In this document: piece by piece, positions 10,663-19,363 of the stretch | Numbering within the stretch: position 1 is the first letter of the stretch | Layout of the letters: each line of letters begins with the position of its first letter | Source: Massilia violaceinigra | GTDB lineage: Bacteria > Pseudomonadota > Gammaproteobacteria > Burkholderiales > Burkholderiaceae_D | Assembly: GCF_002752675.1 (NCBI RefSeq) | Contig: NZ_CP024608.1 | Span: 3,906,001-3,970,000 of the forward strand | Reading direction: 5' to 3' | Length of the DNA: 64,000 bases | Program-made: the position numbers and the translations under genes | Notes under the pieces: model-generated | Told to the model about the DNA's origin: nothing | Database searches by the model: none | What the model saw: the letters and a program-made list of their open reading frames with translations, nothing else

Positions 10663-10857
10663 ATGAAATGGAGCGACATCACGGCCATCGCCGAGGCGCT
10701 GTTCGACAAACACCCCGAGGTCGATCCGGCCACGGTGCGTTTCGTCGACCTGCACAACTGGGTGATTGAGCTCGACGGCTTCGACGATGACCGCACCCGC
10801 GGCGGCGAGAAGGTACTGGAAGCGATTCAGACGGCGTGGATTGATGAAGCGCGCTGA
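10663..10857 (+). CDS. iscX: Fe-S assembly protein IscX
   Basis: A 64-residue acidic protein with the family pattern MKWSDITAIAEALFDKHPEVDP and a C-terminal WIDEAR. IscX binds IscS and iron and tunes desulfurase activity. CAGGAG precedes the ATG. Its stop overlaps the next gene by 14 bp, tying the methyltransferase to the isc transcript. Confidence 0.95.
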   Translation: MKWSDITAIAEALFDKHPEVDPATVRFVDLHNWVIELDGFDDDRTRGGEKVLEAIQTAWIDEAR

Positions 10858-11736
10858 CACCACCGCCGATAAGGCCAAGCCGGCTGAAACGCTGGCGCCC
10901 GAAATCCGTCCCGGCCAGTCGATCGCGCTGCTGCAGGAACTGCACATCCTCACGCGCGACGGCAAACTCAATCAGGACAGCCGCCGCAAGCTCAAACAGG
11001 TCTATCACCTGTATCAGTTCATCGAGCCGCTGCTCAAGGAAATCCAGCAGGACCACGCCGCCATTTCGCTGGTCGACCATGGCGCGGGCAAGTCCTACCT
11101 CGGCTTCATCCTGTACGACCTGTTCTTCAAGGGCCTGAACGACGGCTCGCGCATCTACGGTATCGAAACGCGCGAAGAACTGGTGCAAAAATCGACCGCG
11201 CTGGCGCAAAAGCTGGGCTTTCCCGGCATGTCGTTCCTGAACCTGTCGGTGGCCGAATCGACCCGCTCCGACAAGCTGCCGGAACAAATCGACATCGTCA
11301 CCGCGCTCCACGCCTGCAATACCGCCACCGACGACGCCATCGATTTCGCGCTCAAGAAGCGCGCAAAGTTCATGGTACTGGTGCCGTGCTGCCAGGCCGA
11401 AGTGGCCACGGTCCTCAAGAAGAACAAGGGCAAGGACCTGGGCAAGAGCGCGCTGACCGAAATCTGGCGCCACCCGCTGCATACGCGCGAATTCGGCAGC
11501 CAGGTCACCAACGTGCTGCGCTGCCTGCAGCTCGAAGCGCACGGCTACCAGGTCAACGTGACGGAGCTGGTGGGCTGGGAGCACTCGATGAAAAATGAGC
11601 TGATCATCGCCAGCTACAAAAACCTGCCGCGCAAGCGTCCCACCGACCGTTTGCAGGAAGTCCTCGCCACGCTCGGCCTGGAAGAAATGGGCGAGCGTTT
11701 CTACACTCAACATTTAGCGGAAGCCGAATCGACGAC

Positions 11737-11740
<4 letters not shown>
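10844..11740 (+). CDS. SAM-dependent methyltransferase (Methyltransf_32-like)
   Basis: A 298-residue protein with a Rossmann methyltransferase core. [16 protein letters not shown] is motif [10 protein letters not shown] the acidic post-I loop, and [13 protein letters not shown] plus [11 protein letters not shown] are the C-terminal motifs typical of the Methyltransf_32 group. The N-terminal ~60 residues are helical. It overlaps iscX by 14 bp and the threonine aldolase by 4 bp, so it is co-transcribed with them. Target unknown; the PCC motif may bind a metal or the substrate. Confidence 0.8.
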
Positions 11741-12768
<1,028 letters not shown>

Positions 12769-12773
12769 GCTGC

Positions 12774-13508
12774 ATGAATGATTCCACCATCCGCCTCGCC
12801 AAGCGCGTCGCCGAAATGATGCCGTGCTCGCGCGCGGAAGCCGACAAGTACATCGCGGGAGGGTGGATCAGCGTTGACGGCGTGGTCGTCGAGGAAGCCG
12901 GCGCGCGCGTGGCCGACGAGCAGGACGTCGTCATCCATCCCGAGGCAACGCTGGTCGAACTGGCGCCCGTCACCATCCTGTTCCACAAGCCCGCCGGCTA
13001 CAGCGCCGGCGCCGATGCCGACGCCGAAGCGGCCCTGAACCTGCTCACGCAAGAGAACCTGCTGGTGGCGGAACACGGCAAGCAGCGCTTCCTCAAGCGC
13101 CACCTGGCCAACCTCACGTTGACATCGCCGCTCGAAACCAAGGCCAGTGGCCTGGTGGTGTTCACCCAGGACTTCCGCGTGGCGCGCAAGCTGATCGACG
13201 AAGGTGCGCGTGTCGAGCAGGAGTTCGTGGTAGAGGTCAAAGGGGATATCCGCGAAGGCGGCCTGGCGCTGCTCAATCACGGCCTGACCTTCAACGGCAA
13301 GGAAATCCCGCCGATGAAAGTGAGCTGGCAGAACGAAACGCGCCTGCGCTTCGCGCTCAAGGGCGTCAAGCCCGGCCAGCTGATGCACATGTGCCGCCTG
13401 GTCGGCCTGAGCATCGTCAGCATCAAGCGCCTGCGCATCGGCCGCCTGCCGATGGCCAGCCTGCCGTCGGGGCAGTGGCGCTACCTGCACGACTACGAAC
13501 GTTTCTGA
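12774..13508 (+). CDS. RsuA/RluF-family pseudouridine-synthase-like protein
   Basis: A 244-residue protein with an N-terminal S4 RNA-binding domain (residues about 5-60: RLAKRVAEMMPCSRAEADKYI...WISVDG) followed by a pseudouridine-synthase-type domain (LFHKPAGY; QEFVVEVKG; LRIGRLPM). The catalytic motif normally written GRLDxxTxGLLL reads SPLETKASGLVVF, so the nucleophilic Asp is Glu121 and the preceding Arg is Pro119. The fold is supported, but pseudouridylation activity is uncertain. It starts 5 bp after ltaE and is probably the last gene of the isc-extended transcript. Confidence 0.75.
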   Translation: MNDSTIRLAKRVAEMMPCSRAEADKYIAGGWISVDGVVVEEAGARVADEQDVVIHPEATLVELAPVTILFHKPAGYSAGADADAEAALNLLTQENLLVAEHGKQRFLKRHLANLTLTSPLETKASGLVVFTQDFRVARKLIDEGARVEQEFVVEVKGDIREGGLALLNHGLTFNGKEIPPMKVSWQNETRLRFALKGVKPGQLMHMCRLVGLSIVSIKRLRIGRLPMASLPSGQWRYLHDYERF

Positions 13509-13524
13509 CCCGGCGCCGCCAGGC

Positions 13525-16116
13525 TTACGAAATCAGGTCGCTGGCGGCAATGGTCGCCGCGCTCAGGCCGGGCCGCAGCGCATACACGATGCTGTTCTCC
13601 GGCAGCGCGATATCGGCGTCGAGCAGGGCGGCGAACAGCGGCGCTTCGTGCATGACGGGCGCGCTGTCGACATCTTGCGGATTCCACTTGCGCAGGCGCG
13701 CCAGGAAGCTGGCGTTATCTTCACCCTCGTGGCGCGACAGCGCGCGCAGCGTGCCATCACCCCGCAAGATCACCCGTTGCGCCCGCGCCGCCCCATGCAG
13801 CAAGGCCAGATGGAACATCGACATGCGGATGCTGCTGGCGAAGTAGGCAATCATGGCCGGGCAAACGGCACTGATGGCCGCAGTCGACGTTGCCACGTTA
13901 TTGAATTCAAATCCGCCCGGTGCGTACAGGTCCAGCCAGTGCAGCTGGTTTTCCCGCAGGTCGAACACCATCGGCAGGAATACACCATTGGTCCCGGCCA
14001 GGTCGAAGCGCAGCGCCACCGTGCGCGGATCGAAGTGCGCACCTTGTACGTCGTCCCGGAACATCAGGCCGGCGAACGCATGTTCCAGGTCTTCGAACGG
14101 CATCCCCGAATAATTGTTCAGTACCGCGACCGCATAGCGTACGCCGTTCTGGCGCGCCAGTTCGCAGTCCAGGTCGACGAATTCGCTGGCGCCGTCGGGG
14201 AAGGGCGCATCCGTCAGGTCGCCCGCACTGGTGGCGATGATGCTGCCATCGCTTCCCTTGCACGTGAGCTGATAGTAGGAACAGACTCCCCGGAAGCGCC
14301 ACTGGTCGTCGTAGAACGCGACCGAGAGATCGAGGTCGCTGCGCTGGCCGTTCTCCGGCTGGCACCAGTGCAGGAACAGGCGCGCCTTTTTGCCCGGCGG
14401 GACCGGCAGCACCGAGCCGCGCGGCAGCTGGATGGCCGAGCGGCTTGCGGTGCGTTCGTTGAACGGCACCATGATGTCGGCCAGCGCGGCATCGATCAAC
14501 CAGTCGCCCACCGTCGGCTTGCTTGAAAAGCGCGCCAGCAGCTCGCGCTCGATCAGGGCAACTGCCTGGTTCACCGTTTCCTGCGGCAGGGGTGGGCGCT
14601 GATCGGGCGCCATGAATCCGGTCGCCACCGACCCTTTGGGCCAGTAGATGCGCGTCTCTCCCGCGTGCAGGCGGGTTGGCAGCAGGGCGCGCAAGGTCAG
14701 CAGGACCGGCGTGGCAAACTGCGGTGCGCACTTTGCAAAGGCGTCCAGCACCGCGCTGCTGGCGGCGCTGTCGCCAGCGGCCACGCGCAGGGCATGGTCG
14801 AAGCGGCGTGCCAGTTCCCCCGGCCGCTGGCGTAGCAGCGTGACCATGGCCATGGCGTCCTTGCGCATGACGGCTTGTTCCAGTCCGGCGTAAAAGGTCT
14901 CGAACTGCGGGCCCGGCGTCCCGTCCGGTCCCTTCTTGCGGATCACGCTGAACGCAAAGGCCACCTGCGGAAAACGCTTGTGATATTCGTGCGGGTGCAG
15001 GAACTGGCCGAGCCAGACCCAATACGAGCGGTGGCGCAGCATGTCCTCGGTCAGCGCGTTCGGATGCATGCCTTCCAGCAGACCCAATAGCGCGCGCCGC
15101 AGCGGCCGCGCCAGCTTGGCCACTTTGAAGCGCTTGATGCTGACCCTCATCGGAACCGATGGCTGCTCGTTCCAGTACGAGTCGGGTACAAACCAGTCCT
15201 TGAAACGCACGTAGCGGCGCGCCTGCTCGACCGGTACCTGGCGGTAGACCTCTTGCCCTTGCAGCGACGGGTCCGCGCCGGAGTAGGCGGCGATCAGGCG
15301 GATTACGTCCGTCGCGCTGCCGATGTGCGGGGCGGCGGCGGCCAGCACTGCGGCGGGCTCGCATTTCTGCAATAGGGTGCCGAACAGCAGGGCGATATTT
15401 TCGCGCACCGGAATCTGGTCGGGAACCCAGGCCAGCAGGCGCAGGCCGTACTCGCCGGCGAGCGCCTTGAAGTCGTCGGTGTCGGCCGGCGACATGGCCT
15501 GCTTGCGTTCGCACATGGCGCGTACCAGCGCCTGCGCCGTATCGTCCATGCTGGCGCCAAGGTCGATCAGCTTGAGCGGCGCGTGAGCCGCCGCCTTTTG
15601 TTTCGGCCCGGGTGCGGGCAGGAAGAACGGCGAGTCGCGGTCGGCGTGACGATGGCAGATCGGACAGGCGCTGTAATTGCCGCCGTCGAAGCAGGCGTCG
15701 CACACCACGTGCTGGCAGGGCTTGAGCACGTGGGTGGTGCCAGTGCGGGCGCAGTGCAGGCAGGGCTGGCCGGGCGCCTGCATGAAATGCGTCAGGACCC
15801 TGTCGATCCACAATCGCTCGGTGTTATGCGGGACATCGTTGGGGAAGCGCCGGAAAAGCGGCGTGTGCTGGCGGTGGCCGCCGAGCTGCGTCGCCAGCAC
15901 ATTCCAGATGCCTTCCTGGATTGCGCTCAGCGCGGGTGCGGCCTGCGTTTGCAGTCGCGCGCGCAGGCGCTGCGAGAGCGCGTAGCCGAGTTTGGCCAGG
16001 TCGATGTCGAACAGCTGCATGCAGGCCTCAGGCTGGCGCTCGGCGCCTTCCACGGCGAATACGCTGGACTGGCGGCGCAGCAGCAGCGCCCGGGTTTCTT
16101 TGAAATCGACAGACAT
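13525..16116 (-). CDS. MXAN_6230/SCO0854-type RING + TerD-like protein
   Basis: An 863-residue cytoplasmic protein. Near residues 120-160 it has a RING-like zinc ribbon: CxxC (CLHC), then C-x-H-x2-C-x2-C (CQHVVCDAC), then CPIC. The middle is helical. From about residue 590 a TerD-like domain follows, with ARLFLHWCQPENGQRSDLDL and its characteristic Asp-rich calcium-binding motif, ending near the FDLRENQLHWLDLY strand. This order matches the MXAN_6230/SCO0854 family associated with tellurium-resistance-type (Ter) stress systems. ATG at 16116 is chosen; other in-frame starts up to 16236 lack conservation. No terD/terC genes lie beside it. Function unproven. Confidence 0.7.
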   Translation of the reverse strand: MSVDFKETRALLLRRQSSVFAVEGAERQPEACMQLFDIDLAKLGYALSQRLRARLQTQAAPALSAIQEGIWNVLATQLGGHRQHTPLFRRFPNDVPHNTERLWIDRVLTHFMQAPGQPCLHCARTGTTHVLKPCQHVVCDACFDGGNYSACPICHRHADRDSPFFLPAPGPKQKAAAHAPLKLIDLGASMDDTAQALVRAMCERKQAMSPADTDDFKALAGEYGLRLLAWVPDQIPVRENIALLFGTLLQKCEPAAVLAAAAPHIGSATDVIRLIAAYSGADPSLQGQEVYRQVPVEQARRYVRFKDWFVPDSYWNEQPSVPMRVSIKRFKVAKLARPLRRALLGLLEGMHPNALTEDMLRHRSYWVWLGQFLHPHEYHKRFPQVAFAFSVIRKKGPDGTPGPQFETFYAGLEQAVMRKDAMAMVTLLRQRPGELARRFDHALRVAAGDSAASSAVLDAFAKCAPQFATPVLLTLRALLPTRLHAGETRIYWPKGSVATGFMAPDQRPPLPQETVNQAVALIERELLARFSSKPTVGDWLIDAALADIMVPFNERTASRSAIQLPRGSVLPVPPGKKARLFLHWCQPENGQRSDLDLSVAFYDDQWRFRGVCSYYQLTCKGSDGSIIATSAGDLTDAPFPDGASEFVDLDCELARQNGVRYAVAVLNNYSGMPFEDLEHAFAGLMFRDDVQGAHFDPRTVALRFDLAGTNGVFLPMVFDLRENQLHWLDLYAPGGFEFNNVATSTAAISAVCPAMIAYFASSIRMSMFHLALLHGAARAQRVILRGDGTLRALSRHEGEDNASFLARLRKWNPQDVDSAPVMHEAPLFAALLDADIALPENSIVYALRPGLSAATIAASDLIS

Positions 16117-16279
16117 GGTGGGTCCCATAGCAAAAAACGGATGCAGGCGCATGCCTTGATCCGTTTTTGAAAGGTGAGAAGGGAATCGGTCAGACTGAAT
16201 CAGGGGTAGAAGGAAGCCCAACCTGAGCCTTCTCAAGCAAATGTTAGCCGATTATTAAAGTTTAATCAATACAGCCGGT

Positions 16280-16567
16280 TTATCGCTTCTTATTATTCGA
16301 GCGCACATTGCGCGAAAAATACGAATGCTCCTTTTTTGCCACCCAGGCGATAAACGCGCGAATATCGTCATGCTGCTGCAAGGCTTCCCACGTATGGAAG
16401 GATTTGAATAATTCGTGCTCGGTGAAGGTCGAATGGATTTTCTGGTGGCAGATCTTGTGGATATCGAACTGCTCGCGTCCCTTGTACGTCTTGGGAATCA
16501 GGTGATGGCGGTCGACATGCAGCTTTCCCAAGGGCCGGCCGCACAGGGGGCATAAGGCGTCGCTCAT
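16280..16567 (-). CDS. Small HNH-like zinc-binding protein
   Basis: A 95-residue protein with CPLCGR at residues 6-11, VDRHHLIPKTYKGRE and HKICHQKIHSTFTEHEL, the arrangement of a compact HNH (beta-beta-alpha metal) fold with a zinc-knuckle Cys pair. AGGGGG precedes ATG at 16567. It lies between the RING/TerD gene and the RDD gene, 15 bp from the latter. Such stand-alone proteins are often annotated as HNH endonucleases; nuclease activity is inferred only. Confidence 0.75.
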   Translation of the reverse strand: MSDALCPLCGRPLGKLHVDRHHLIPKTYKGREQFDIHKICHQKIHSTFTEHELFKSFHTWEALQQHDDIRAFIAWVAKKEHSYFSRNVRSNNKKR

Positions 16568-16581
16568 GTCGCCCCCTGGGT

Positions 16582-17112
16582 TCAGGCTTTGGCCGGCTTG
16601 GCTGCCTTGACCGGCTTGGGCAGCGAAATGAGCCGCGTGCCGGCCAGCCTGTCGTGCAGGAATTGCCGGTCCTTGTCGAGAAACACCGTCATTGCCCACG
16701 CCACGATATTGATCGCCAGCGCGCTGGCCACCTGGGTCTTGCTGGTCAGGTGAAAGCGCCAGCAGATGATGAGTGCCGGCAGCACCCAGCCCCAGCCCAG
16801 CAGGTAGCGCACGGCAGCGGCCTTGAACGGCACGCTGGCATGGCCCACCTTGACCAGCTTGATGCGCCAAGTTTTCATGGCCAGCGTATGGCCGCTGCCG
16901 GTCCAGGAATAGATGAAATAAGCGCCCGGCACCAGGAACAGCACCACCGTGCGGCCGTATTCGATGATGCTCTGGCTCAGTTTCTGGGTGACCAGCAGGA
17001 AGATGAGCAGGCCGAACATGACCACGGCGGTCAGCAGAAACAGTTCGTACACCAGGCAGATCAGACGACGTTTCAGGGTGGGCGTGGCAATCGGGGTCTT
17101 ACTATTTTGCAT
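16582..17112 (-). CDS. RDD family membrane protein
   Basis: A 176-residue integral membrane protein with the RDD pattern: RRLICLVYELFLL at the start of the first helix, a second helix near residues 55-72, TLAMKTWRIKLVK after it, and DKDRQFLHDRLAGTRLI near the C-terminus. About four membrane segments. Overlaps the upstream DUF3106 gene by 11 bp, so it is in one operon with the sigma factor. Some RDD proteins are transporters or antiporters; the role here is unknown. Confidence 0.88.
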   Translation of the reverse strand: MQNSKTPIATPTLKRRLICLVYELFLLTAVVMFGLLIFLLVTQKLSQSIIEYGRTVVLFLVPGAYFIYSWTGSGHTLAMKTWRIKLVKVGHASVPFKAAAVRYLLGWGWVLPALIICWRFHLTSKTQVASALAINIVAWAMTVFLDKDRQFLHDRLAGTRLISLPKPVKAAKPAKA

Positions 17113-17902
17113 TGGATACGGGAGCTGCCGGATTGCCCGGCGGTGTCATCGGTGGAGTTGTAACAGCCGGCGGCGTGGCCGGCGCCGCCAGCGGAGCGCC
17201 TGCAATCGAGCTGACGATGCAACGCGGCACGGCAGCCGGGGCATTGCGGATCGTGCCGGGTGGACAGGCGGCAGGTGGCTTGGACGGCGCTTGCGGCTTG
17301 GTCTGCGTGGTCGGCGGCAAGTTGGTGACCTGCTTTTTCGCGACAGCGGCGTCAAGTGCCAGCTTTTTCTTTTCTTCTTCGGGTAACTGCTGGTATTTTT
17401 CCCATTCGACCGACTTCTTGCTCTTGTCGATCTTCTTGCTCAGGGTATAGTTTTCGCGCGCCAGGCGCCGCTCTTCGGGCGTGAGCTTGATCCAGTCGCG
17501 CATGCGCTCCTGCACCCGCAGCTGCTCATCAGGTTTCATGGAGGAATAGCGGTTGGCGATATCGAGCCACTTTTGCTTGCGTACCGTTTCCATCTGGTCC
17601 CACTCGCCCTTGAGCGGGTCGAGCGCAACCTGCTGCGGACGCGACAGCTCTTTCCACAGGGGTTTGTCGCCAATCGTTGCCGGTTTCGTGGCGGCAGGCG
17701 CGGCGATGGCGGGTGCGGGCTTGGAGATCGGCGCAATGACGGGAGTTGGAGGCTGCCCCGGAACGACTGCCGGGGCTTGCAACGGCGGGCCTGCGGGTGG
17801 CGGCGCACCGGTCTGGGCTGCGGCGATACCCGCCGCGCCAGTTGTTGCCAACAAGACAAGCGCGAGCGCCAGGGACGTCAACGATGGGGTCGCGCGCGTC
17901 AT
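17102..17902 (-). CDS. DUF3106 secreted protein
   Basis: A 266-residue exported protein. It has a signal peptide ending about residue 29 (LALALVLLATTGAAGIAAA), then a Pro/Ala-rich linker. The DUF3106 core (about residues 88-170) has PLKGEWDQMETVRKQKWLDIA and LTPEERRLARENY repeats typical of helical envelope-stress proteins, and a second Pro-rich tail follows. Located 2 bp after the DUF3619 gene. In Burkholderiales this domain regularly accompanies an ECF sigma gene and DUF3619; its function is not established. Confidence 0.85.
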   Translation of the reverse strand: MTRATPSLTSLALALVLLATTGAAGIAAAQTGAPPPAGPPLQAPAVVPGQPPTPVIAPISKPAPAIAAPAATKPATIGDKPLWKELSRPQQVALDPLKGEWDQMETVRKQKWLDIANRYSSMKPDEQLRVQERMRDWIKLTPEERRLARENYTLSKKIDKSKKSVEWEKYQQLPEEEKKKLALDAAVAKKQVTNLPPTTQTKPQAPSKPPAACPPGTIRNAPAAVPRCIVSSIAGAPLAAPATPPAVTTPPMTPPGNPAAPVSNAK

Positions 17903-17904
17903 CC

Positions 17905-18297
17905 TTATTGGCCGCGCTGCGCGAGGTAGGCGTTGAAACCCTGGTCCAGATACGCCGTCAGCGGCAGCTCGTCGGACAGGACCGCCGCGTCCAGCTCGGC
18001 GATTTCGGCGATACGCTGCTGTTCTTCGTACTGGTACACGCCAGCCAGGCCGGCCACCAGCGCCATCAGGGGAATGGCCACGCTCATGCGGCCGAGCGAG
18101 GAAAACGAGAACAGGGCGCCGATATTGCCTGCCAGCTGAGTTTGTGCAGCCTTGACCGGGGCGTGCGGCTTCTTGCGCGCCATCGCGGCCGCGCGCGCGG
18201 CGGCCAGGCGCTCGCTGGTCGACGCCGGCAGGTCGTCGAGGTGCTCGTTCAGGGCATGGCGTACCTTGTACGCAAAGTTCAGATCGTCGGTGTTCAT
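17905..18297 (-). CDS. DUF3619 protein, probable sigma-factor partner
   Basis: A 130-residue protein with an N-terminal cytoplasmic helix region (NFAYKVRHALNEHLDDLP, residues 7-24), one transmembrane helix at about residues 73-92 and a short external tail. Its start overlaps the end of the sigma-factor gene by 4 bp. That position and single-span topology suggest an anti-sigma-like membrane partner, although no zinc anti-sigma motif is visible. Confidence 0.82.
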   Translation of the reverse strand: MNTDDLNFAYKVRHALNEHLDDLPASTSERLAAARAAAMARKKPHAPVKAAQTQLAGNIGALFSFSSLGRMSVAIPLMALVAGLAGVYQYEEQQRIAEIAELDAAVLSDELPLTAYLDQGFNAYLAQRGQ

Positions 18298-18863
18298 AAT
18301 TTTATTCCCTTGGCTTTCAGCGATTCAGCGAGGGTATGGGTGGCTCGCGAGCAGTGCGTTTTGACACTTCCCTCCGAACACCCCATCGCTTCGGCCGTTT
18401 CAGCCACGTCCATGTCCTGCCAGTAACGCATGAGGAAGGCTTCCCGTTGACGCGCTGGCAGTTTTTGTACTTCGGCATCGATCAGACTGAGTGTCTGCTG
18501 GCGCTCGACCTGATCGGCGCTCGATTCCGCCGAGGCGGAACCTTGTTCTGCCTCAAGCGATTCAAGTATATCAAATTCTTCGTCTTCTCCCTCGCGTTTA
18601 CCCATGCCCGAGAAGAGGCTGACCCAGGTATTGCGCACCTTTTCGCGCCGGAAGTAATCGAGGATGGTGTTTTGCAGGATGCGCTGGAACAGCATCGGCA
18701 GCTCGGCGGCCGGCTTGTCTCCGTATTTTTCGGCGAGCTTGATCATCGCGTCCTGCACGATATCCAGCGCCGCTTCATCCTTGCGGACGGCGTACACGGC
18801 TTGCTTGAAAGCGCGCCGTTCGACATTCTCAAGAAAATCGGATAACTCTTTGTCTGTGGCCAT
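18294..18863 (-). CDS. ECF-type RNA polymerase sigma factor
   Basis: A 189-residue sigma-70 family protein. Region 2 is at residues 1-90 (LDIVQDAMIKLAEKY; FQRILQNTILDYFRREKVRN). An unusually long acidic linker (about 90-130) separates it from region 4 (LPARQREAFLMRYWQDMDVAETAEAMGCSEGSVKTHCSRA). ATG at 18863 gives the MATDKELSDFL start usual in this Burkholderiales family; a GTG at 18890 is possible. First gene of the sigma-DUF3619-DUF3106-RDD operon. Confidence 0.9.
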   Translation of the reverse strand: MATDKELSDFLENVERRAFKQAVYAVRKDEAALDIVQDAMIKLAEKYGDKPAAELPMLFQRILQNTILDYFRREKVRNTWVSLFSGMGKREGEDEEFDILESLEAEQGSASAESSADQVERQQTLSLIDAEVQKLPARQREAFLMRYWQDMDVAETAEAMGCSEGSVKTHCSRATHTLAESLKAKGIKL

Positions 18864-19363
18864 GCGAACAGGGGTGGGGAGATGAAGCACCTCAGGTACA
18901 TAGCCTGTGGCATTGGAGAAAACTGACGCATGCTAGCAAAGAATGGGCCTTTTTGCATGGTATTTACTGCGATTGCCCCGTGCAGGGCCACGAAAGCAGG
19001 CAAGCCCGGCCGATTTAACTTGACCGGAATGGTGCAACGCAGTAAGGTATGTGACGCTTTGCAACCCCGAAGCTGTATGGTCAAGTCGAAAACGCCACAC
19101 AAGGCCAACATCGACGTGACGCGCTTTCATATGTAGGCAGTTTGCTCTAACCCGCGCCACAAGCGCGAGAGGTTCGCAGTAATCGCTACAGAAACTCACG
19201 CCAAACGAGTTGCGTTTAGCGCCGGTTCGTAACGTATCTATGGGTACGTGAAAGATCGACGTGACCGCAGAAAGAAGGGAAGCCTGAGCACTGTCGCGCC
19301 ACGCGAATTTCGTTAGGAAAGAGCATCCGATCACCTCCCAATGGGTCTTGAAAGGAATGTATC
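18864..19363. other. 500-bp intergenic region between sigma factor and ilvB
   Basis: Divergent promoter region. The plus strand has a candidate -35/-10 pair (separate entry). The 11-mer ATCGACGTGAC occurs twice (near 19109 and 19255). A small hairpin GCGC-CACAA-GCGC lies near 19155. No convincing leader peptide rich in Leu/Val/Ile and no T-box or other recognised riboswitch was found. AAAGGA just before 19364 is the ilvB ribosome-binding site. Confidence 0.5.
19020..19048 (+). promoter_or_regulatory. Candidate sigma-70 promoter for the ilv operon
   Basis: TTGACC (19020-19025), a 17-bp spacer, then TAAGGT (19043-19048). This would give an untranslated leader of roughly 310 nt before ilvB, long enough for post-initiation control. 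Only motif matching supports it. Confidence 0.35.

Noticed and set aside
18933..19334. Minus-strand frame of 133 codons in the ilvB leader
   Set aside because: No ribosome-binding site, no recognisable protein and placed in a promoter region; also no branched-chain leader peptide could be found on the plus strand.
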